Shown piece after piece: positions 21,701 through 30,244 of a stretch of DNA of 64,000 nucleotides. Position 1 is the stretch's first letter, and each line of letters begins with the position of its first letter. Both the position numbers and the translations under genes were made by a program. The stretch comes from Diplonema papillatum (lineage: Eukaryota > Euglenozoa > Diplonemea > Diplonemida > Diplonemidae). The notes under the pieces were generated by a model. It saw only the letters and a list, made by a program, of their open reading frames with translations. It was not told the origin of the DNA and did no database searches. The stretch covers positions 1 to 64,000 of the forward strand of contig JAPJBO010000168.1 in NCBI GenBank assembly GCA_030068145.1, written 5' to 3'.

Positions 21701-24700
21701 AATTTCGTTCCTGCTGTCCAAGTTTCCACTGGAGCAGGGTGGCTGCCCACCCGCAGTGGTTGTGACAATGGACGCGTACAAACCAGGCAACGCCTTCCGT
21801 GGGGTAACAGGGAGGCAGCGTCTTGCTGTTGGACTGTCCGGGGACCTCAAGGCGACGCGGTTTCTTACTGAGTGCGATAAGCGGAAGCCTGCCTTCCACT
21901 CATGGTGGATCTTCAGCTGCCTGCCGCATCTGAGCGCTATTCAGGAAAGTACGTTCCGCAAGAACAATGCAATCATTCCTCTGAGTCGATTTGTGTTTGG
22001 TGGTGACCACGCAGAATTGTGGTCGCTCTTTCGAGGCGTGGGCGGTGGCGGGCACCGAAGTGCCTTTTGTGCAACCTGCATTGAGACGCGGTTGGCACAC
22101 CTGCACAGATGCAAACGGCTTAGCATCCAGGAAATGCATGCGCAGGGCTTCCACTGCAACATTGCCGCCCGTATCACGGAACCAGCGCATGCCATCACAC
22201 CAGCCTTGCACGATGTGAAGGGCATGCTACGGCTCGTGATCCGGACACTTCCGGATGCTAGTCGGGTAGAAGAGGATGCAGATGAACGGTGAGCGCAAAG
22301 GTGGTCCGCCTGCACGTCCCAGAAGACAATGGAACGCGACTTCCAGGCAATCGAGCTGCAGACAAAGCAACTCAAGAGCCTGGACACGAAGCGAAGCGCG
22401 CCTGACCTCGCGCCCGCGTGTCGCAATCCCCTCCCACACCTGTACCAGTACGACACCATATTTCTTTGCAAGTGCATCACTGCACGAAGTACGGTGTGGA
22501 AGCAAGCCGCAGAAACCCTGGAGGCCCGCCTCCGAAGGGCTGGTTTGGATGCCCACGTATGCCGGAGAACTGAACGATGGGGACAGAAGTTTCGTAGCAG
22601 TCCTGCTCGTGAAGGTGTTCTTCTCAAGATTTGCATTTGCAACGAGAAGCCGTGGCACAACAATCCGACTTCCGATGAGGAGGAGGATCAGGACGAGGAT
22701 GACGATGCGGACAGCAGCACAACCGACCCTGAAAACGAGAGCAGCGAGCACGGGTGTATTATCAGCCAGAAGAGCTACACGCGAATCCACGGCTTCTTCG
22801 CACACTACGACGCACACCACCGCCCTACAGTAACCTGCGAATGCACACGCAATGTCCATCGTGCAAAAAGACAGTTCGCAAGGGCGGGCTGACCCAACAC
22901 CTGCTGTACGTTCATGCTGAGAAGCTTGACAAGAAGACCTGCCCCCTGTGCATGCAAAGGTTCGCCGATGCACGCAGAAGGGATGCCCACATGCGCGATG
23001 CCCACACGGGTGGAAGGTAGTCTTACCTCCTCTGAATTCAGCATTCTATGCCACATGGCCCTTTCTTCCGTTGTTCCCCCCTCCCCCACCCATCACACCC
23101 TGAGCACATACCCATTCCAAACACGTTCTTGCAATTCCCCACCCATCACACCCCAGACTTCGGGCCATGCTTATCCCAATCACTTGTTCTTCTCGGCAAC
23201 CTGTTGTGTTCACCATTCATGTTGCTGCGTGCACAACAGCGGCAGGACGAACCTGCGGAACAGTATTCGAGCGTGGGTCGGACACTCACACCATATCCAC
23301 CGCCTAAGTACGTGCGCTCGGCTAAGGCCGGCGCGTGGCGAGACTGGAGGCAGCAGTTAAAGTTCGGGGAACAGTAAAGTTCGGGCGAAGCTAAGTTCGG
23401 GCAATGCTGGTGAAGCTAAGTTCGAGTGATGCTTAGTTCGGGCGTTGCTAAGCGCTCAGGCTGCGCTGGTACTAAAAAACAGTTCGGGCACGAAGCGAAG
23501 TTCGGCCAGGGTGTAAAGTCCGGGTGAAGCCAAGGTCGGTGCTCGTACCCGGGGGGGGACACCTCCCCCGGACCCCCCCCGACCCACCGAGTGCGGGAAA
23601 AGTTTGGCGCTGGTACCCGGGTGGGCGCCCCCCCCGCCGCCCCCCGGCGAAGCAAAACTTCGGGCGGAGCTAAGTTCTGGTGAAGCTCAGTTCGAACGAT
23701 AATGAGTTCGAGTGATCCTAAGTTCGGGTGGAGCTAAGTTCTGGTGAAGCAAAGTTCGGGCGCAGCTGAGTTCGGGCGAAGCAACGCTCGGGCGAAGTTA
23801 AGTTCTGGCGAAGCAAAGTTCGGGCGATGCTAAATTCTGGTACGGGCGCAGCTGAGTTCGGACGAAGCAAAGTTCGCACGAAGCTGAGTTCTGGTGAAGC
23901 AAAGTTCGGTTCTCGTAGCAAGTTTGGCCTGTGATGGCAAGCTCGGCCGCCCGACTCCGTTTCCCGGGGTGACCCAAATACCGCGAGATACTGAGAAACT
24001 CCGCCAAAAACGCAATTTTCGGGCACATTTGACCCCGAAACGCAACAAACCTCGAAAACAATCTTCGACCGGAAAAATGTCATGGGCGGGGTTCGAACCC
24101 GGACTCACCGGCCTGAAGGCCGGCGCCCGGTCACTCTGCCACCCGCATACCTTCTGCGAGGAAAAAAAAAAGCTTGCCCGGCTCTTTCCAAAAACAATAC
24201 ACTTTTTTCATGAAGAAAAGCCGGGTTGGCTCGAATAGAGGCTATTCACATTGCATGTTCATAGGACCTCCAGTCTCGAAAAATGGACTCTACTGTGTAA
24301 AACACTAGCAAAAATGACAAGTGCACTAGTCATTCTTACTAGTGCACTAGTCAGTTTACTAGTAAGAACACTGAATTCCTAATGACTAGTGCACCGTGTA
24401 GAGAGGACGGAAACACAGCTACTGCGCGAAAAAGGTGGCACACCTGGGGTCGGATGTGGATCCACGTACGACGGCATCTCGAGGGACGAGGCCGACTACC
24501 CGCATGACGTCGGCGGTGAGGGTGCCGGTCTTGTCGAAGCAGCAGACGTCGAGGGCGCCGGCGAACGGTACGCGGAACGGCTCCGTGCAGAAGACGCTGA
24601 CCCGCTGCAGCTGGAGGAGGGCGACGTTAACCGCCATAGTCAGCTCGAGCGGCAGCTCCGGCGGCACCACCGCGGTGAGGATGATCGTGCACCGCAGCAG

Positions 24701-27700
24701 CAGCTTCCACCGCGACCGGGCGGGGTCCCGCAGGCCGTGGTACAGCACGTAGCCCGACGACACCAGCCCGCACAGCAGGAGCAGCAAGATGAACACGACC
24801 GTTTCGCGGCCGCCGGCGGACAACCGGCTCGTGCTGTTCGCCGTGATCCTCCGCACGAGGGCCCCCTGGCTGGTTTCATGCCCGGTCCGCAGCACCACCG
24901 CCAGCGCGCCCGGCTCGCGGCCTTTGAAGGAGACCGCCGGCTGCCCTGGCTTCGCGGTGACCTGAACCAGCTTCGTCCCCGCGCTTAGTATGCTGGTGCG
25001 GTCCTTCGCGATAACCAGCCTGTCGTCGTCGGCCCGCTGCGAGACGTCCTCCTTTATCAGCGGCGTCGACTCGCCCGTCAGCAGCGCCTCGTTCACCACC
25101 ACCGAGCCTTCCAGCAGGAGGCAGTCGCACGGGAAGTTGCCCAGCGGCTTGTTCAGCAGGAGCACGTCCTCGGGCAGCAACTGCCGCGAAGACACGGTCT
25201 CCCACGACCCGTCCACCAGCGCGGTGACCATCACAGGCTCGGTCTCCATGCACCGCAGCTTCCGCATGTTCTTCAGCCGTTCCTCCACGAGGATCGCTTC
25301 GAGGACCCATATCATCACTCCTGCAGCGTTGCGCGTCTTTTTATATTGCGACGTTTCAATGATAAAACTAACAGAATGCTAAAGAGAGCGCTGGCAGCGG
25401 GTTTGGGAACATGTTCACTTACTACTTCCGCATGTTCTCCAGCCGCTCTTCCACGAGGATCGCTTCGAGTACCCATATCATCACTCCTGAAGCGTAACGA
25501 GTCTTGTTTTCGTAATAGTGTAACTAACTGACTAAGCGCTGGCAGCGGGTTCGGGAGGAGCTTAGCCTAACGATCCTGTTCACTCCCTAACAAGCTAACT
25601 CCCGGCACTTGTATTTATCCTGTACATACAGTACTTACGTTTTCAGATAAGAACTTTGATCAACCACCACAGCACGCTCCCTATACGTATATTTAGGCTA
25701 CGCAATACATTGAAGGGCAACCGCAAAAGATTCTTTGAGGTTGGAAGGGCTGGTGTTTTTTTAAAGTCACCAGGCAGCTTCGGCATATATCCCAATGGGA
25801 TTGCCTTGCCCAAGGCAATCCCATTGGAATATAAGGGAACAAAATTTGAAGTGGTGGGATATAACATACTTTGCATCCTGGCAGAGTCTGGCTGAGTCTC
25901 GCCAGAGTCCAGCCTGAGTCTGGCGACTCAGGCAGACTCAGGCTGGACTCAGGCAAACTCAGGCTGGGCAGTATATATTAGTGTTCGGGGTCATTTCAGT
26001 GGGGCAGTGAGGGCCAAGAATCACAATCACAATTGCAATCACAAGGATTAAACCCCAGCCACCTGGAATGGACAAGTGATCTGGTGCTTTGGGCACCACT
26101 TCAAGAACCACATAACAAAGCTGTTGAGCACGCACAGGTGCAAGACAACTTGTAAAGCTTACAGCGTTAGGTATAGGTAATTCCCTGTACTCAACGGACC
26201 GCGATTTTTGCGGCGTTAATTACAGGTAATTGCCTGTAGGTGGGCACTGGACCAGCTTTAAAGGTGTTCAAGTTTCGTTTGCAACACTCAATTTTTGTCT
26301 GGTTAGAAGCACTTGATTTCAGTGGGGTCCCTTGTTGTCTGATACACCATGCACATCTGCAAGCTTGCTGCCAAAACCGCAGTGACCAACCACTGAAGTG
26401 ACCAGGTGCAGCAGTTCAGTACCAGTACAGTAGTTCAACAGTGCAGCCCGCCCAGCCTGAGTTTGCCCGAGTCTAGACTGAGTCTGGCTGAGTCGCACTG
26501 ACTCAGGCTCGACTCAGGCTGAGTATTTCTTCCTGGAGGGGAGTATTTCTCGCCAGACTCAGCCAGGATGCAAAGCATGACATAAGGGAACTTCACCAAG
26601 AAATTGACCAACCACCAAAACACGCTGCCTACGTCTTTTTTAGCCTGCACAAGTCTAAAATTAGCAAGCAACGTTACCAGCAACGCTTCCCACAGCAGCT
26701 GGCAGTAGCCTGGGAACCCCAGCTGCACACGCTGCTCTGTTTACGGTGTGCATCAACCCGTCTCAGACCGCAAGACGCCCTGCCACAGTGCTTCATGCGG
26801 AAGTGTGGCTTCGGAGCGCCGGTTCTGCCTGCCGGTGTTGAACTAGGCTGGCCAGATCCGAAAAAGAGGTTGAAAAAAATCTCGGTCAGGGGTCTTTTAA
26901 AGAGGGGCCGAGCTTTCTTTGTCAAGCAAGCGAATTTTAGAGTTACATGCAAGTTTGTTTTTACTGGTTCCGATACTGGGTCACAAAGAGGAAGCAAAAG
27001 ACGGACACCAAATGTGACATAAATCTGCTAAAACACCAGATTGAGAACCAAATCTGCAGCATCAACTTGTGTTGCCTTGCTGGCTTGTTGAGGGGCTGCT
27101 CTTGCTGTCGATCTCCAGTGCTGCACAGCATTGCGACAAGCCAATTATTCCTCCAGCGACGCGTAGTGCAGCCTCCTTGGGTTTGCACAGAATTTTGCAA
27201 TGTATTTTGCCAGTGTCTCTTCGTCAATGCCTCGTGCCCCCATTTTACACTCCACGCCAACGAAAAGAACAGTTGCCAGATTGTCAGCAGCCAGCTTGCG
27301 CAACCTTGTCGACACCAACCGAAGTTTGGAAAACAAGCGCTCCACTGATGCGGATCCCAGAGGAAGGATGGAGGCAAGCTGGAGAAGTTTGCAGGTTGCC
27401 GGGTACTTCACGGACAGGTTCCCTGTTGTGAAGCGCTGAATCACAGTGTTGAGATCCGAGAGACCCAACTGACGAATCTCGGCACAAACGCTTGCACACT
27501 CAGATATGATGGCAGTTTTGTGTGCTTGGATCCACTTTGGCGGATGCACTGCCGGCGCTTCAAAATCTGGACAGGTATATTTGTCTGTGATGCCTGGTCC
27601 GACTGACATGTAATGGTCAGCAATCGAGGAAAGGGAATCCTGGACACCTGTCCCTGTCAGGCTCCATCAAGTACGGTTGAGCAGTTGTTGTGTGGAAGGC

Positions 27701-28831
27701 CATGAAAGATTCAAATAAATTTGTGAATTTGCAAAAGGAGCCAAAGTTGTCAGCCAGACCCAACAGGGCTGAGAGGGTCGCCCTCCAGCTCCCAGGCCGA
27801 GGTTGCCGGACCCAGTTTCCCCCCCCCAAAAAAACCTCCCCAAAAATTCAAAATCATAGTTTTTTTTTTTTTTTTTTTTTTTGCCTGACCGAGTTTTTTC
27901 TGGTTTAAGGTGCAAGCTCGGTCAGCTGACCGAGTTTACATGCATAAGCTCGGCCACTGGTCTCTATAAGAAAAGAAGAATTTCGTAGTCCCGCCTCGTT
28001 CGCCCTCTAGGTGTCCCGCTCGCAAAGATAAAACCAAAGCTCTCGATAGTGTCCACATTTCTCATATCGGCTATTTCGGTTCTTTTTTCGAAAAAGGCGG
28101 CGCGTACCTGTGAACAGGGGGGAGTACCAGTATTCGTCGAGGAGCCAGAGGAGCACGCAGAACATCTGGAACACGAAGAAGGGGCTTGACACGTGCTCGA
28201 TGAGCAGCTCGCGGAACGCCGGCAGCGGGATGTCGTACCGGTTCTCTCCGTGCAGGGCGACCGCGTGCGGCGTGTCCGCCGACCGGCGGCCCCGGAACGC
28301 CCGGTACTCGGCCATCCGCAGCCCGGTCGGCAGCTTCGGCTTCAAGAACGCGCCGGCCTCGTCGGACCACGTGTACCGCCTGTTGCGGCACCGGAACTTA
28401 ACCTCCCGTTTCCCGCCGTCCGCCCCTGGGGCGGCCACGTCGAGCTTGACGATCGAATCGCTCCCGCAGTGCTCCTTCACGAGGATCAGCACGTGCGTCG
28501 CGTCGTGCGGGTGAGCCGGCGAGAAGAGGATCCAGCTGCGGACCTTCGCGTTCCAGTACGCGAGGACCAGGAACAGGAGCTGGGCGAAGAGCAGGCACGG
28601 CATGGCCAGCAGACTAACCCCCGCCACGTGCCGCTCTTTGATGTAGAACTGGTCCCGGACGCCGCCGGGGATGGCGTTGAAGGCGGCCGACGGGTGCATG
28701 ACGACCCAGCCCAGCGCGCAGAACGCGAGCACGAACGGCGGCACCAGCGGCGAGGCCCACACGGGCTTCGAGCGCAGGAGCCGCGCGCCCCGCAGGTGCT
28801 TGTTCTTCAGGATGGGCCGCTGGTCCGCCAT
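12665..28831 (-). CDS. ATP13A1: P5A-type ATPase (ATP13A1/Spf1 family), 7 exons, 1,190 aa
   Basis: This is a P5A P-type ATPase of the endoplasmic reticulum. In yeast and mammals the family is a transmembrane-helix dislocase that removes mistargeted proteins. Exons run 28831-28108, 25320-24444, 19966-19215, 18839-18549, 15280-14739, 13761-13460 and 12749-12665. All six introns are GT-AG, every phase matches, and the spliced length (3,573 nt) gives 1,190 aa against about 1,200 in human and yeast homologues. Key motifs are TGES (323-326, actuator), PPELP (461-465, substrate-path helix M4), DKTGTLT (504-510, phosphorylated Asp), KGSPE (656-660, nucleotide binding), TGD (750-752) and GDGTND (852-857). 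N-terminal P5A helices lie in exon 1 and the C-terminal helices in exons 5-7. The ATG at 28831 opens MADQRPILKNKH. Introns of 376 to 4,476 bp are full of mobile DNA. Nothing looks broken. The symbol is by homology. Confidence 0.92.
13136..13357 (+). mobile_element. MITE-like palindromic repeat, family A copy 2
   Basis: Near-identical to the copy at 12157-12377. It lies in intron 6 of the P5A ATPase, antisense to the gene. Confidence 0.7.
13460..13761 (-). CDS. ATP13A1: P5A ATPase exon 6
   Basis: Encodes residues 1063-1162: FTPCLLNSIVF and NFQGKPFM match the M9 region of P5A ATPases, followed by another membrane helix and the EIVDLTAYEF loop. Acceptor CGACAG|CTTGTG, donor ACAAG|GTATTG. Confidence 0.9.
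13825..14440. repeat. 114-bp tandem repeat with hairpins, P5A intron 5
   Basis: About five and a half units of roughly 114 bp, one shortened, fill much of intron 5. Each unit contains the palindrome GATAGACTGCACAGTCTATC and a second partial inverted repeat around GTGCTTCAACAAGCAC. A diverged single unit occurs at about 46290-46380, so the unit also exists as a dispersed repeat. Confidence 0.85.
14460..14735. repeat. Dispersed family-F repeat piece
   Basis: Contains the CATGTATGTTTGATG-type block and the GATGCTAGCATC palindrome family also seen at 16726-16920, 54115-54190 and 54405-54470. It sits between the 114-bp array and exon 5 of the P5A gene. Confidence 0.5.
14739..15280 (-). CDS. ATP13A1: P5A ATPase exon 5
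   Basis: Encodes residues 882-1062: a short variable loop, then the strongly conserved VQLGDASLAAPFT block and the M5-M8 helical region ending in LPNYE. Acceptor GTGCAG|ATATGG and donor TACGAG|GTGCGC. The acceptor has a weak pyrimidine tract, so this boundary is the least certain of the gene, although the phase fits. Confidence 0.87.
15820..16735. repeat. 458-bp tandem duplication in P5A intron 4
   Basis: Two head-to-tail copies with a 458-bp offset (for example AGAATGAACA at 15931 and 16389) share long identical stretches, with small deletions in the second. The unit contains CTGGGAGCC mini-repeats and a block (TTCCGAAACGCTGC) that also recurs near 29063 and 53260. No coding potential seen. 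Confidence 0.85.
16726..16920. repeat. Tandem pair of family-F repeats
   Basis: Two adjacent copies of an ~80-bp unit with CTCATGCATGTTTGATGC followed by a TGATGCTAGCATCA palindrome and a TCTTCG-GAAGA inverted stretch. Single copies occur elsewhere in the window. Confidence 0.65.
18005..18410. repeat. (GTACA)n pentanucleotide microsatellite
   Basis: Nearly 80 perfect tandem copies of GTACA (about 395 bp) lie in intron 4 of the P5A ATPase, ending with one irregular unit. The long open frames across it on both strands are a by-product of the 15-base periodicity and are not genes. Confidence 0.95.
18549..18839 (-). CDS. ATP13A1: P5A ATPase exon 4
   Basis: Encodes residues 785-881: the end of the phosphorylation domain with DPEQKE and MCGDGTNDVAAL, the Mg-binding hinge motif of P-type ATPases. 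Acceptor CACCAG|GTAACG, donor TGAAG|GTTTGC. Confidence 0.92.
19012..19198. mobile_element. G/C-run MITE, family C copy 1
   Basis: This small inverted-repeat element has ends of the form GTTAGTAAAGGGGGG and its complement, followed internally by GTCGAATAATAACA. It makes up half of P5A intron 3. Related copies lie at 47788-47923 and 47924-48083. No coding capacity. Confidence 0.75.
19215..19966 (-). CDS. ATP13A1: P5A ATPase exon 3
   Basis: Encodes residues 534-784: the nucleotide-binding domain, including the AGDSMEQAA block (family LVGDPLEKA), KGSPE, and the following TGD motif. The acceptor is CCACAG|CGACG and the donor GGAAG|GTTTGC. Very GC-rich, unlike the introns around it. Confidence 0.93.
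20212..20265 (-). pseudogene. Fragment of P5A exon 3 within intron 2
   Basis: About 50 bp reproduce the exon 3 sequence found at 19631-19680 almost exactly (GTCCGGC.CGAACAGGTCC), ending where the long-TIR transposon begins. It is too short to code and marks a local copy event or an imperfect excision/insertion at this site. Confidence 0.75.
20826..21175. repeat. Inverted repeat inside the long-TIR transposon
   Basis: About 75 bp at 20840-20905 (CGTACGAGAATCATACTACA onward) recurs as its reverse complement at about 21095-21170, with roughly 190 bp between. A smaller inverted pair around GGACTCCTGTCC lies inside. It is part of the rearranged left side of the transposon. Confidence 0.75.
21456..22292 (+). 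CDS. Transposon-encoded protein, DDE-like features, 278 aa
   Basis: This is a long open frame in the TIR element. It has a helical N-terminus, a VTMDAYK strand (about residue 104), a GGDHAELWSLFRG segment (about 186), a CATCIE cysteine pair and a TPALHDVKGMLR block (about 247). The spacing of acidic residues after hydrophobic strands, and the D...GD...C..C...LH order, resemble transposase-like proteins of some eukaryotic TIR elements. I cannot assign a superfamily, and the catalytic role is inferred only from context. It ends 36 bp before the next frame in the same phase, so the two may once have been one protein or be joined by splicing. Confidence 0.5.
   Translation: MKHRRGKTTMDAYHAPTARAIGGIIAENRMRFGMSMRQCAQLGSLINSELGLTMGLSYNTLAAREAGFKAMADELVGDTPKAISFLLSKFPLEQGGCPPAVVVTMDAYKPGNAFRGVTGRQRLAVGLSGDLKATRFLTECDKRKPAFHSWWIFSCLPHLSAIQESTFRKNNAIIPLSRFVFGGDHAELWSLFRGVGGGGHRSAFCATCIETRLAHLHRCKRLSIQEMHAQGFHCNIAARITEPAHAITPALHDVKGMLRLVIRTLPDASRVEEDADER
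22329..22892 (+). CDS. Transposon-encoded protein, second frame, 187 aa
   Basis: It starts MERDFQAIELQTKQLKSLD and contains a predicted helical region, a RLRRAGLDAHVCRR segment and an acidic stretch (SDEEEDQDEDDD). It is in the same reading phase as the preceding frame and is probably its continuation. Codon choice resembles the upstream frame. Function unknown. Confidence 0.45.
   Translation: MERDFQAIELQTKQLKSLDTKRSAPDLAPACRNPLPHLYQYDTIFLCKCITARSTVWKQAAETLEARLRRAGLDAHVCRRTERWGQKFRSSPAREGVLLKICICNEKPWHNNPTSDEEEDQDEDDDADSSTTDPENESSEHGCIISQKSYTRIHGFFAHYDAHHRPTVTCECTRNVHRAKRQFARAG
22754..23020 (+). CDS. C2H2 zinc-finger frame of the transposon, 88 aa
   Basis: The last 60 residues contain two classical C2H2 fingers: CPSCKKTVRKGGLTQHLLYVH and CPLCMQRFADARRRDAHMRDAH. 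It overlaps the previous frame in a different phase. Either a splice or a frame change would be needed to attach the fingers to it, and the start of this segment is therefore uncertain. Fingers in this position would be expected to bind the element's ends. Confidence 0.55.
   Translation: MYYQPEELHANPRLLRTLRRTPPPYSNLRMHTQCPSCKKTVRKGGLTQHLLYVHAEKLDKKTCPLCMQRFADARRRDAHMRDAHTGGR
23308..24274. mobile_element. Insertion within the right TIR
   Basis: Comparison with the intact left TIR shows that this ~967-bp segment separates two blocks that are adjacent on the left (CCGCCT and AAAAATGGACT), so it arrived later. About 23357-23915 consists of degenerate 13-16-bp units around AAGTTCGGGCGAAGC, with C/G runs. 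The right part carries a tRNA-like unit (24080-24146, minus). No clear target duplication was found. Confidence 0.7.
24073..24146 (-). ncRNA. tRNA-like unit (Pol III promoter-like), not a clean tRNA
   Basis: On the minus strand, GTGGCAGAGTGACCGG resembles an A box, GGGTTCGAACCCC matches a B box, and TTTTT follows. The middle is a GCCGGCCT-AGGCCGG hairpin whose geometry does not give a 7-base anticodon loop, so a functional tRNA is unlikely. It is best read as the head of a tRNA-derived SINE or a tRNA relic. Confidence 0.5.
24444..25320 (-). CDS. ATP13A1: P5A ATPase exon 2
   Basis: Encodes residues 242-533 plus two bases: actuator domain with TGES, the M3-M4 helices with PPELP, and the start of the phosphorylation domain with DKTGTLT. 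The acceptor is CTGCAG|GAGTG and the donor CCCAG|GTGTGC. A duplicate of its first ~75 bases lies about 160 bp upstream in the intron. Confidence 0.93.
25424..25500 (-). pseudogene. ATP13A1: Decoy copy of the P5A exon 2 start
   Basis: The first ~70 bases of exon 2 with the acceptor (TTCAG|GAGTG) are duplicated ~180 bp upstream in intron 1, with a few substitutions. If used as an acceptor it would read about 20 correct residues and then stop (ATGCGGAAGTAG). It therefore acts as a potential decoy or poison exon, or is simply decaying. Confidence 0.75.
25640..26660. repeat. Foldback region with inverted arms, P5A intron 1
   Basis: The left arm (about 25648-25965) and right arm (about 26440-26640) share inverted blocks, including the AACCACCA-CACGCT stretch, TTTGCATCCTGGC and many GACTCAGGCT units. 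A separate perfect palindrome of CCAATGGGATTGCCTTG sits at 25787-25835. The centre (25970-26430) shows no gene. It resembles a foldback transposon. Confidence 0.6.
27145..27640 (-). mobile_element. hAT transposase C-terminal remnant
   Basis: The minus-strand frame contains the hAT dimerisation block: ILPLGSASVERLFSKLRLVSTRLR followed by a short helical tail. Only the last ~150 residues remain. Upstream sequence (to about 27830) looks like further hAT coding sequence in other frames. It lies in P5A intron 1, in the same orientation as the gene. Confidence 0.75.
28108..28831 (-). CDS. ATP13A1: P5A ATPase exon 1
   Basis: Encodes residues 1-241 plus one base of codon 242: the P5A-specific N-terminal hydrophobic segments, the cytosolic N-terminal domain, and the FQMFCVLLWLLDEYWY stretch that begins the conserved core. 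It ends at a CACAG|GTACGC donor. The junction restores the FTGVMIWVLEA reading, which aligns without gaps to the human FTLSMLVAFEA region. Confidence 0.92.
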
Positions 28832-30180
28832 CTTGCTTTCTACTGCCCCCCCCCCCCTTGCCCACTCCCGCCGACGCGGGACGGGCGTTCTTGTCTGGTA
28901 TCGCAACTAAAGAGAAAGAGAGTGTGTTTGGTTGAGTGCGTGAATGACTAAGTGCGTGAGTGAGGGCATGTCGTGTGTTTGCGACTCCAAAAAGGAAGTG
29001 GCGGTGTTTACGTGACATGTGTCTGGATGTGTCACTTGTCACGTTCGCCGGTCGGTTTTAAGTTTCCGAGACGCTGCTGACGGATGCTGTGACTCCGAAG
29101 GGTGGGTGGGCGAGATAGCTGCGGACCTTCGCGTTCGTCCCCCATCTTGCTTTTATTGCCCTTTGCCCACCCCCGCCGGAGCAGGACGGGCCTTCTTGTC
29201 TGTATCGCAACTGAAGAGAGAGTGTGGAGTTGAGTGCGTGAGTGAGGGCGTGTCGTGTGTATGTACGTGTTTTTAGCCACATGTGTGAGGAAACTGAACC
29301 GCCCACGTAGGACCTTCTGATCATTGATCATTTGCCAAATTTGCCACCTGAAACCACGTCCAGGATTTGGGCTCAGGGTAGTGCGGTCAACAAAAACTCT
29401 AGTTCCCCTTTTCTACTTTCTCCTACTCTCGCGGTGTACGGTTTTCCAAGGCGCTGCTGTTGGGTTGTGTGCCACTCCGAAGGATGGGAGGGAGGTTGTC
29501 CTGCGCGCAGAAAGCCTTCTGGGGGATCTGTGGGTCAAACTCGAGAGTCTTACGACCCCAAAACGGGCAATTTGGTGCTCCTTGGATGGTTTCGGCAACA
29601 CATCTCTTCACAGCAGCAACCAGTGTTCGTTTTACGTGTAACTCTGGAGTCACAGTGTCCGGACTCACGCTCGGGTTCTGGCTGTTTTGACATAAATATT
29701 TGTCCCCTGTCTGCAGTAGTCCTGGATTTGCGTCACTCGGTCGTATTTGGTGTCTTTCGCCAGGCGCGCAAGGTCCTGTTAGTCTTCCTCATGCTGCCAC
29801 TACTTTGCTGCTTGAGGGTGCCGGTCATATCAAGCGACAAACCATCTTTGCCGTGCCCCTGCAACCTCCGCAGCAAGATATGCGAGATGTATCCTATCAA
29901 CAGAATCCAGTCTGTGGACAACTCATGAGGCGTTTACACCTCCAGTACTGCTGCCCCTGAACGGATCGAAGCGGGAACGTAGGGGAGTATGCCGATCAAC
30001 ATGCTTCGTCTTCGTGTGCTTTCTTATCCTTTTCGTTCCTTCGTTTTCGGTTCGGGGTCTCTCCTCTTGAGGTAAGGCGCTCATGCAAGAGAAAGAAACG
30101 AAAGATACAAAGGTGGGGGGATAGGGGGGGGGGATCCCCGGGGGGGGATGGACGAACAAAAACGGATTCGGGTAGACACA
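28832..30180. other. 5' region of the P5A gene with a duplicated block
   Basis: No further exon is seen. About 28850-28990 holds a run of CCCC and GTGAGTGCGTGAGTG repeats expected in the 5' UTR/promoter. About 29105-29280 is a diverged copy of that block, including CATCTTGCTTT and GGACGGGC.TTCTTGTCTG. No TATA element can be assigned with confidence. 29440-29500 holds another copy of a dispersed CGCTGCTGTTGGGT block. Confidence 0.5.
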
Positions 30181-30244
30181 AGATTATTGAAGCGGGTCCC
30201 CTCCTCCTGATAGACTGTGAGGTGCCGCGAAAGCTTCGGGGTTA

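Larger units (their letters stand above)
20266..24395 (+). mobile_element. Long-TIR DNA transposon in P5A intron 2
   Basis: The ends are long imperfect inverted repeats. The outer parts (20270-20390 and 24310-24395) are rich in ACTAGT palindromes. They are followed by a TTTTACACAGTA.AGTCCA block (20395-20418 and its complement near 24275-24305), then a ~110-bp block (20420-20530 versus 23205-23308). The right TIR is split by an inserted segment (23308-24274). Inside lie two long plus-strand frames and a C2H2-finger frame. The left internal part holds scrambled inverted copies of internal segments. The family is unassigned. It lies antisense to the ATPase gene. Confidence 0.75.

Noticed and set aside
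22289-22322. 34-bp GT-AG intron joining the two transposon frames
   Set aside because: The splice would shift out of the coding-like frame, and 34 bp is far shorter than the other introns in this window.
13460-25320. ATPase pieces as separate pseudogenes or small genes
   Set aside because: All splice sites and phases are compatible, no conserved block is lost or repeated in the joined gene, and total length fits the family.
29332-29928. 198-aa plus-strand frame upstream of the P5A gene
   Set aside because: No domain or codon pattern, and it overlaps dispersed repeat blocks.
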